56,061 nt of DNA from Rhodoferax sp. (GTDB taxonomy: Bacteria; Pseudomonadota; Gammaproteobacteria; Burkholderiales; Burkholderiaceae_C). Shown piece by piece: positions 51,179 to 56,061 of this stretch. Position numbers and translations under genes: made by a program. Within the stretch, counting starts at the first letter, position 1, and each line of letters begins with the position of its first letter. The DNA is taken from NCBI RefSeq assembly GCF_028715765.1, contig NZ_JAQURE010000021.1, positions 1 to 56,061 on the forward strand, written 5' to 3'. The notes under the pieces are model-generated. The model was not told the DNA's origin, did not search any database, and worked only from the letters and a program-made list of their open reading frames with translations.

Positions 51179-52432
51179 TCAGGCTTGGGCAGTGTCAGGG
51201 ACGGGTTGTTGCATGTATTCTTTGGTGCGTACTTCAGTCCAGTACATCCAGATGAGAGAGACCCAGACCACGCCGTACATCAGCATGAAGGCGCTGGAGC
51301 GGATGCCCGTGATGTCCATCAGCGCACCAAACATGATGGGCAACAAAAAACCGCCCATGCCACCGGCCAGACCAACGATGCCGCTGACCGCGCCGATGTT
51401 GTGGGTGTAGTCATCACTGATGTACTTAAACACGCTGGCCTTGCCAAAACCCCAAGCCACGCCCAGCGTGAACATCAAAATAGTGAAGGTGTAAACATTC
51501 AGGCCAATATGAAAGGTTTGTGGACCATTCACGGTAGCTACGGTGAAATCGGTTTGCGGGTAGCTCAACAAAAACAGGCAAATCCAGCTCACCCACAGCA
51601 CCCACCAGGTCATGGAATGCGCGCCATATTTGTCAGACAACCAGCCACCAAAGGCGCGCAGCACGCCGCCCGGCAAAGAGAAGCAGGCGGCGAGCAGGGC
51701 GGCGGTGCGAATGTCCAGGCCAAATTCACCCACGTAGTACTGCACCATCCACAAACTCAGTGCCACATAGCCGCCAAACACAATGCTGTAGTACTGGCAG
51801 TATTTGAAAACGGTTGGGTCTTTGAGGGCCGCGAGTTGTTTCATAAACGGCACTTGTTTGGCCGCATGGTGGGCTGGGTCGCTGTGCGAGAAAAACCAGA
51901 ACATGATGACGGTGCCCAGCATGATCAGCGCGTACACCTTGGGCACCATGGTCCAGCCAAAACCGACCACCAAGGCCGGAGCGACAAATTTGTTGAGTGC
52001 GGCGCCCGCATTGCCCATGCCAAAGACCCCCATGGCAAAACCTTGCTGTTTCTTGGGGAACCAGCGCGCCACATAGGGTGTGCCCACCGAGAACGAGCCG
52101 CCGGCCAACCCGACAAACAGGCCGATCACCAGGTAGTGCCAGTAAGCAGTGGCGTAGGTCATCATCCAAATGGCCGGCACAGTGCAAGCCATCAGCACGG
52201 CAAACACAATGCGTCCACCAAACTTGTCCGTCCAGATGCCCAGCGGCACGCGGATGAGTGAGCCCGTCAGCACCGGCATGGCCATCAACAAACCTGATTG
52301 GGTTGAGTTCAGGTCTAACGCTTTTTTGATCGGAATGCCGATCACTGCAAACATCATCCAAACCATGAAACACACGGTGAAGGCGAATGTGCTGACGATC
52401 AGCACCGAGAGGGCTTGCCCTTTCTTGGTCAT
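51179..52432 (-). CDS. narK1: NarK1-type nitrate/proton symporter
   Basis: A 417-residue major facilitator with twelve membrane helices. The nitrate signature is GLAGGSFSVGTPYVARWFPK-like (near 110-129), with GMGNAGAALNKFVAPALV and, in the second half, GLAGGMGGFLLPIMFG. NarK1-type carriers start nitrate uptake by proton symport, while the adjacent NarK2 then exchanges nitrate for nitrite. It is the first gene of narK1K2 and divergent from the DUF2249 gene; an array of GAAC/GTTC sites lies in the shared promoter region. Confidence 0.9.
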   Translation of the reverse strand: MTKKGQALSVLIVSTFAFTVCFMVWMMFAVIGIPIKKALDLNSTQSGLLMAMPVLTGSLIRVPLGIWTDKFGGRIVFAVLMACTVPAIWMMTYATAYWHYLVIGLFVGLAGGSFSVGTPYVARWFPKKQQGFAMGVFGMGNAGAALNKFVAPALVVGFGWTMVPKVYALIMLGTVIMFWFFSHSDPAHHAAKQVPFMKQLAALKDPTVFKYCQYYSIVFGGYVALSLWMVQYYVGEFGLDIRTAALLAACFSLPGGVLRAFGGWLSDKYGAHSMTWWVLWVSWICLFLLSYPQTDFTVATVNGPQTFHIGLNVYTFTILMFTLGVAWGFGKASVFKYISDDYTHNIGAVSGIVGLAGGMGGFLLPIMFGALMDITGIRSSAFMLMYGVVWVSLIWMYWTEVRTKEYMQQPVPDTAQA

Positions 52433-52496
52433 GTCAAAAACTCCTTTTGTTTGACAAGACTGTAGGTTTGACGGCCTTTAAAAGGTATTCCTCTGT

Positions 52497-52580
52497 GGAA
52501 CGATTGGCGCTCTGCATTGGAACTATGAAGTCATGTTGACTTCTAGTTCTATTGAACTACGGGGTTCAGATACAACTGAA
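52497..52580. promoter_or_regulatory. Palindrome array upstream of narK1
   Basis: TAGTTC-TATT-GAACTA (52544-52559) is perfect. GAAGTCA-TGT-TGACTTC (52527-52543) is perfect and is flanked by GAACTA (52520) and TAGTTC (52544). TTCAG-ATACAA-CTGAA (52565-52580) is a third dyad. The stretch lies between narK1 and the DUF2249 gene. No FNR site (TTGAT-N4-ATCAA) was found here. Confidence 0.55.
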
Positions 52581-52651
52581 AGTGAATGTTTTTGAATGGC
52601 ATCTTTAAGACTGTGCTGAGCTTGTAGTCGATAAAGCGTACTTTGCGTTGC

Positions 52652-52676
52652 AAATGTTCATTTACAATGAATCTTT
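52652..52676. promoter_or_regulatory. NsrR-like box before DUF2249 gene
   Basis: AAATGTTCATT-TAC-AATGAATCTTT, arms matching at 9 of 11 positions, ending 24 bases before the ATG. It resembles the known NsrR consensus (paired ATG/CAT half-sites in AT-rich DNA). An nsrR gene is 3 kb away. Confidence 0.45.
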
Positions 52677-52699
52677 ATCTTTATGTCAGAAAGTTCATC

Positions 52700-52966
52700 A
52701 TGAGCACTTGCGCTGCCGGTCATGTCACCCCTGAAGCTACATACCTGTTTGACGCACGCGGTGTGGCCAAACGTTTTCGTCATGCTGCCATTTTTGGTGC
52801 GCTCGATGCGCTTGAACCGGGCGAGACCATGCGTTTTTGCAATGACCATGATCCGCTGCCCTTGTTGCATCAATTGAACGCACGCTATGGGGATGCGGTG
52901 ACTATTTCGTATGTGCAGCGTGAGCCGGGCGCCATCGTGATTGATTTCATTTGCGTTTCTGCTTGA
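52700..52966 (+). CDS. DUF2249 domain protein
   Basis: An 88-residue protein of the DUF2249 family: ATYLFDARGVAKRFRHAAIF, then LDALEPGETMRFCNDHDPLP and the end EPGAIVIDFICVSA. The family resembles small SirA-like alpha/beta proteins and is common beside nitric oxide and nitrite genes, with an unknown function. A His/Cys content (HDPLPLLHQ, CAAGH) might allow metal binding, which is speculation. It leads the norE-norF group and lies behind an NsrR-like box. Confidence 0.8.
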   Translation: MSTCAAGHVTPEATYLFDARGVAKRFRHAAIFGALDALEPGETMRFCNDHDPLPLLHQLNARYGDAVTISYVQREPGAIVIDFICVSA

Positions 52967-52978
52967 ATCTACGTCATT

Positions 52979-53581
52979 TTGAAGGACGCAAACCTAGGCT
53001 CTCAGGCAGCGGCTACCGCACCTGATCCGCCTCGGCTGGTGGGCGACCTGGCAGTTTGGCTCATCATCTTGGCTGAGTTGCTGACCTTTGGCATTTTCTT
53101 TTTGTCGTATGCGTTTGCACGCGCTTTGAATGTGGCGTTGTTCAATGCCTCACAAAGCACGCTTGACCTGAACTCTGGCACCGTCAACACGGTTCTGCTG
53201 ATCACTGGCAGTTGGTGCGTGGTACGTGCTGTGCAGGCGGTCAAACGCGATGCGTCAGTTGTCGGAGCTCGCTGGCTCATGGCTGCCTTGGCCTGCGGCA
53301 GTGGCTTTGCGGTCATCAAGCTGATGGAGTTTTCGACCAAGACCGCTGCGGGCATTGACCTGTCAACAACCACGTTTTACATGTTCTATTTCTTGTTGAC
53401 GGCTTTTCACTTTTTTCACGTGTTGGCGGCCATGGTGTTTTTGACGATTTTGTTGATCAAGACGCTTGCCGGACGCTACGGCAGCCACGATGTGCATGCC
53501 CTGGAGACTGGCGCAGCGTTTTGGCACATGGTTGATCTGCTGTGGATTGTGCTGTTTCCCCTGATTTACGTCATGCGCTAA
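52979..53581 (+). CDS. norE: NorE-like cytochrome oxidase subunit III family protein
   Basis: A 200-residue heme-copper oxidase subunit III-like protein with five membrane helices and the typical GDLAVWLIILAELLTFGIFF, YMFYFLLTAFHFFHVLAAMV and FWHMVDLLWIVLFPLIYVMR stretches. NorE accompanies nitric oxide reductase and improves NO consumption, but is not catalytic. TTG 52979 is the first start after the DUF2249 stop; the ribosome binding site is weak. The catalytic norB/norC genes are not in this window. Identification as NorE rather than a respiratory oxidase subunit is from length and neighbours. Confidence 0.85.
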   Translation: MKDANLGSQAAATAPDPPRLVGDLAVWLIILAELLTFGIFFLSYAFARALNVALFNASQSTLDLNSGTVNTVLLITGSWCVVRAVQAVKRDASVVGARWLMAALACGSGFAVIKLMEFSTKTAAGIDLSTTTFYMFYFLLTAFHFFHVLAAMVFLTILLIKTLAGRYGSHDVHALETGAAFWHMVDLLWIVLFPLIYVMR

Positions 53582-53637
53582 AGGCTTGACAAGCACCCAT
53601 ACCCCCAAGCCCCCATGCCTTGAAACCTTTGAACACG

Positions 53638-53904
53638 ATGAAATATTCAACTAACACACAATGGCTGCTGTTGCTGGCCGCCACCGAGCTGACGTTTTGG
53701 CTGGGTGAGTCGGGTCAACTGGGGCACGCTCGCATGGCCCCGGTTTTTGCCATCTTTGGCGTGTCGTTTTTCAAGGGTTTGGTGGTCATCAACGACTTCA
53801 TTGAACTTCGCCATGCCCCCAAGCTGTGGCGCAATTTGCTGGTGGGCTGGCTGGGCTTTGTCATCAGCATGATTTTGTTAGCGTACTGGCTGGGTACGCG
53901 CTGA
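53638..53904 (+). CDS. norF: NorF-like subunit IV family protein
   Basis: An 88-residue membrane protein with three hydrophobic segments (TQWLLLLAATELTFWLG, PVFAIFGVSFFKGLVVIND, LLVGWLGFVISMILLAYWLG) resembling the cytochrome c oxidase subunit IV / NorF group. It follows norE by 56 bases, as in other norEF pairs. I choose ATG 53638, not TTG 53620. Its role is likely assistance of nitric oxide reductase; direct evidence is lacking. Confidence 0.8.
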   Translation: MKYSTNTQWLLLLAATELTFWLGESGQLGHARMAPVFAIFGVSFFKGLVVINDFIELRHAPKLWRNLLVGWLGFVISMILLAYWLGTR

Positions 53905-53923
53905 CCCGCGCCGCGGGCTAGGT

Positions 53924-55114
53924 TCAACCGTCTTTGCCGTCACGGCGTGCTGTCACCAGCCAAGGGGTGTAGCGCCACATGAAGATTAAAAATGCAGCAG
54001 TCCAGGCAGATGCCGAAGCTACCAGCGCGTAGCTGTGCCACGCGGGCATCAGCAGCGGCAACAGAACCCGCAGCACGGCGGCCAGCATGACCAGCGCGTA
54101 AGCGGTGGTTTCTACCGCATCAACTTGCAGCGCACGCCCGGTGTGACCGCGTGATGTGCGCGTCATCATGCCAATGATCAAGCCACCGGTGGCGCCCACC
54201 GCCAGCGCGTGCACGCCGTAAGAGGCAGCGCCCCAACCCAATTGCGTCACGGCCAGCAAAGCCAAGCCACCTGAGAGCCAAAAATAGGAGAAGTGCAGAA
54301 TCCAGACAATTGGGCGGCTCAGTGTGGCGAGCGGTTGCCAGCGCAGTTGCCGGCTTAAGTTAAGCACACTGGCCAGTGCCAATGCCGCCGCAGCCAACCC
54401 ACTGTGCCAGTCTGTGACCCACAACGTCAACCCTGTGGCCGTGGCGGCCAAGGCACTGCGTTCCAGCCAGACCACAGGTTCGATTTTGATGTTCAGCGCG
54501 GTGGCTGTGAAAAATGGCACCACGCGTCCGGCCATCACGCATTCAATCATCACGATGAACCCCAGTGCGGCATACAAGCTGCTCATGGGTGCCAGGTCAA
54601 TCAAACCATTGGCCGACAAATGGAACGTCAAGTTAACCACTGAGAGCAACAACAAAATAAGCGCCAGGGGCACGTTGCGCCAATTCTTTGAGCGCATCAG
54701 CAGGCGTAAAAAAATAAGCCCAATGACAGGCAACAGTGCCAAATCCAGGACTGCAAAAACAGCATAGGGTGCCACCAACGAGGCCACCCGTGCCGCCAGC
54801 CAAAGCAAGAACAACGCGCCCAAAAGTGACCCGCGTGGGGTGGCCAGGCCTGTCCAGGTTTTACCTGCAGTCATCAAGAAGCCCACGATGACGGCCGTAG
54901 CAAAACCAAACAGCATTTCATGGGCATGCCACAGCACAGTCGGTGGTGTGGGTGCCCATGTCACGGCACCCAAAAAAATGGCCACCCAAAGCGGCACAAT
55001 CAGCGCCGCCAGCAAGCCGGCACCCAGATAAAAAGGGCGAAAGGCCAGCCTGAGCCACGGTAATCCGTAGGGCGCTGGTGTGGCTGGTGTTTGACCGAAG
55101 ATAGGTAACGACAT
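53924..55114 (-). CDS. nnrS: NnrS family heme-copper membrane protein
   Basis: A 396-residue integral membrane protein with about twelve hydrophobic segments. The family features LRLAFRPFYLGAGLLAALIV near the start, LWHAHEMLFGFATAVIVGFL with the conserved His pair near 60-67, and ALAVGATGGLIIGMMTRTSRGHTGR are present. NnrS binds heme and copper and protects cells from nitrosative stress, helping to keep iron-sulfur clusters free of NO. It lies 2 bases after the DUF3079 gene in the same direction and converges on norF. Confidence 0.93.
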   Translation of the reverse strand: MSLPIFGQTPATPAPYGLPWLRLAFRPFYLGAGLLAALIVPLWVAIFLGAVTWAPTPPTVLWHAHEMLFGFATAVIVGFLMTAGKTWTGLATPRGSLLGALFLLWLAARVASLVAPYAVFAVLDLALLPVIGLIFLRLLMRSKNWRNVPLALILLLLSVVNLTFHLSANGLIDLAPMSSLYAALGFIVMIECVMAGRVVPFFTATALNIKIEPVVWLERSALAATATGLTLWVTDWHSGLAAAALALASVLNLSRQLRWQPLATLSRPIVWILHFSYFWLSGGLALLAVTQLGWGAASYGVHALAVGATGGLIIGMMTRTSRGHTGRALQVDAVETTAYALVMLAAVLRVLLPLLMPAWHSYALVASASAWTAAFLIFMWRYTPWLVTARRDGKDG

Positions 55115-55116
55115 GC

Positions 55117-55338
55117 TTATTTTCCTGGGTGGGTGACGGCAAGTGCAGTGGGCGCTGTTGGGGTGTCATTCGGTGCGAGCTGCTGGTCGCCCCAGGCCAT
55201 CCAGTCGTCGCCAAACAGCTCTGCCGGGTGTGGCGAGCGCTCATTGGCGCAGGCCATCGCATCGGTGGCACAAAATTGGTTGCAACCCCAGCAGATGCGT
55301 TCAGGGTTGGCAGGGTGAAGAGGGAACTTTTTGGCCAT
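55117..55338 (-). CDS. DUF3079 small cysteine protein
   Basis: A 73-residue protein with the DUF3079 pattern: MAKKFPLHPANPERICWGCN, then CATDAMACANE, then HPAELFGDDWMAWG. Four cysteines (CWGC, CATDAMAC) could bind zinc or a cluster. The family is restricted to proteobacteria and is often coded next to nitrogen oxide genes; its function is unknown. It is the first gene of the minus-strand pair with nnrS. Confidence 0.85.
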   Translation of the reverse strand: MAKKFPLHPANPERICWGCNQFCATDAMACANERSPHPAELFGDDWMAWGDQQLAPNDTPTAPTALAVTHPGK

Positions 55339-55398
55339 GACAGGTGGGCGGTGGCTGACGCATCAACGCAAGAAATGAAAGTTTGGTAAAGAGGAATA

Positions 55399-55428
55399 TA
55401 TTATGAATGTTATTTTAACTTCATAATA
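55399..55428. promoter_or_regulatory. Long palindrome between DUF3079 and nsrR
   Basis: TATTATGAA-N12-TTCATAATA, perfect 9-bp arms in AT-rich DNA, between the divergent DUF3079-nnrS and nsrR genes. Half-site ATGAA/TTCAT is shared with the NsrR-like box at 52652-52676, so NsrR binding with autoregulation is plausible. Confidence 0.5.
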
Positions 55429-55466
55429 GTCATTCGTTATTCATCTTTTATTTTTACCTTTGATCT

Positions 55467-55946
55467 ATGCGCCTGACCCAATGGACTGACTACAGCTTGA
55501 GAGTGTTGATGTACTGCGCCGCTTGCCTAGAGCGGGTGGCGCCGGTCACCATCACCGAGATTGCTGACAGCCACGGCATTTCGCGCAGCCACCTGACCAA
55601 AATTGTGCAAGAACTCGCAGCTCGAGGCTGGCTGGAAACCACGCGCGGGCGTGGCGGTGGCATGCGTTTATTGGTTGATGCGAGTGCGCTCACGTTGGGT
55701 GAAATTGTGCGTGCCACCGAGACCGATTTGACGATGGTGGAATGTTTTGATGCGGCGCAAAACCAGTGTCGTATGAGCGCACATTGCCGGCTAAAGAGCG
55801 TGTTAAATCAAGCCACGCAAAACTACATGGAGGTGTTGGACGGCATCACGCTGGCTGACCTTGTGGCACCGATGGCCAGCAGCACCGACATGTCAAACAT
55901 GCAGCGAATGCCAATGATCCCCGGTATCCCCTTTTTTGAAAACTAA
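55467..55946 (+). CDS. nsrR: NsrR family nitric oxide-sensing repressor (Rrf2)
   Basis: A 159-residue Rrf2-family regulator. The N-terminal winged helix-turn-helix (MRLTQWTDYSLRVLMYCAA; ITEIADSHGISRSHLTKIVQ) and the three cysteines ECFDAAQNQCRMSAHC (spacing C-X7-C-X5-C) match NsrR, which holds an NO-sensitive iron-sulfur cluster. When NO damages the cluster, repression is lifted. It is divergent from DUF3079-nnrS and its stop overlaps that of the convergent narL gene by 4 bases (CTAA). Confidence 0.92.
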   Translation: MRLTQWTDYSLRVLMYCAACLERVAPVTITEIADSHGISRSHLTKIVQELAARGWLETTRGRGGGMRLLVDASALTLGEIVRATETDLTMVECFDAAQNQCRMSAHCRLKSVLNQATQNYMEVLDGITLADLVAPMASSTDMSNMQRMPMIPGIPFFEN

Positions 55947-56061
55947 AGCAGTCCTTGCTCTGAGGCAATCACGGCGGCGTGAACCCGTGAACTGACCCAA
56001 AGTTTGCGCAAAATGTGTTCCAGATGAATTTTGTCGGTGGTTTCCACAATGCCATGTTCGC
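55943..56061 (-). CDS. narL: NarL-type response regulator, C-terminal part
   Basis: Only the last 38 or so codons are in the window. They encode the end of a LuxR-type DNA-binding domain: VETTDKIHLEHILRKLWVSS then RVHAAVIASEQGLL and a stop. NarL regulators respond to nitrate through NarX. The match is to the recognition helix and C-terminal end of NarL (HxxxxLxKLxxxSRVxAAV). The gene continues left-to-right beyond base 56061 and its partner is not seen. Confidence 0.8.
   Translation of the reverse strand, partial: EHGIVETTDKIHLEHILRKLWVSSRVHAAVIASEQGLL

Noticed and set aside
52433..52699. FNR/Dnr site before narK1
   Set aside because: No TTGAT-N4-ATCAA or close variant could be found by eye in either strand.

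Overview
The window is a typical betaproteobacterial chromosome segment, most likely from the Comamonadaceae (Rhodoferax/Polaromonas-like). This rests on the hfq-hflX-hflK-hflC-hisZ-purA gene order, the many Burkholderiales-type small proteins (DUF2065, DUF3079, the DUF3305/DUF3306 formate dehydrogenase accessory pair), a PhaR regulator, and a dispersed palindromic repeat that I associate with this family. The genus call is inference. All calls come from reading the sequence and translations by eye, without database searches.

Layout. 244-8851: hfq, hflX, hflK, hflC, DUF2065, hisZ, purA, a phosphoribosyltransferase, metC and a tiny Lys-rich protein. 8855-12106: mnmH-tesA, divergent from an ABC ATPase (ybbA-like) followed by rlmB. 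12135-14519: a small lipoprotein and an OafA-type acyltransferase. 14580-18283 (minus strand): a parvulin, BolA, YciB, MsrB and SelO. 18284-18978 is a repeat-rich intergenic region holding a pair of inverted 111-bp MITE-like elements and a 4 x 23 bp tandem repeat. 18979-22708: an acyl-CoA synthetase, a DUF4143 ATPase and a broken integrase, which look like an island scar. 22709-26437: livHMGF without a binding protein. 26499-29208 (minus): dnaG and an HSD10-like dehydrogenase. 29341-34874: tRNA-Val, phaR, rimO, tRNA-Leu, rnr and a frameshifted SDR gene. 34919-42866 (minus): NAD(P)HX repair enzyme, MBL-fold hydrolase, HDOD protein, mutL, rmuC and a VapBC-type toxin-antitoxin pair. 43015-47631: dedA and the formate dehydrogenase accessory module (DUF3305, DUF3306, polyferredoxin, TorD-like chaperone), with no dehydrogenase beside it. 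47778-49402: a DMT exporter, ogt and an aroD remnant. 49530-56061: a nitrate/nitric-oxide block with two NarK transporters, DUF2249, NorE, NorF, NnrS, DUF3079, NsrR and the 3' end of a NarL-type regulator.

How the genes work together. The right end forms one physiological unit. Nitrate is imported and nitrite exported by the NarK pair. NorE, NorF and NnrS belong to families linked to nitric oxide reduction and tolerance, and NsrR and NarL are the probable NO and nitrate regulators. Palindromes lie in the two divergent intergenic regions. The narGHJI reductase that usually follows narK1K2 is not downstream in this window; a fragment of aroD lies there instead.

The most unusual signal is a family of roughly 48-bp palindromic repeats. 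Besides five intergenic copies, in-frame copies lie inside dnaG, selO and (twice) mutL, and a more diverged copy coincides with the signal peptide of a small lipoprotein. The copies are read in both orientations and in several frames without stop codons, reminiscent of Rickettsia palindromic elements. Other oddities are a frameshifted SDR, an in-frame amber codon in the NAD(P)HX repair gene, three ATTTACG sites at exact 22-bp spacing before the DUF4143 ATPase, and an array of GAAC/GTTC half-sites before narK1.
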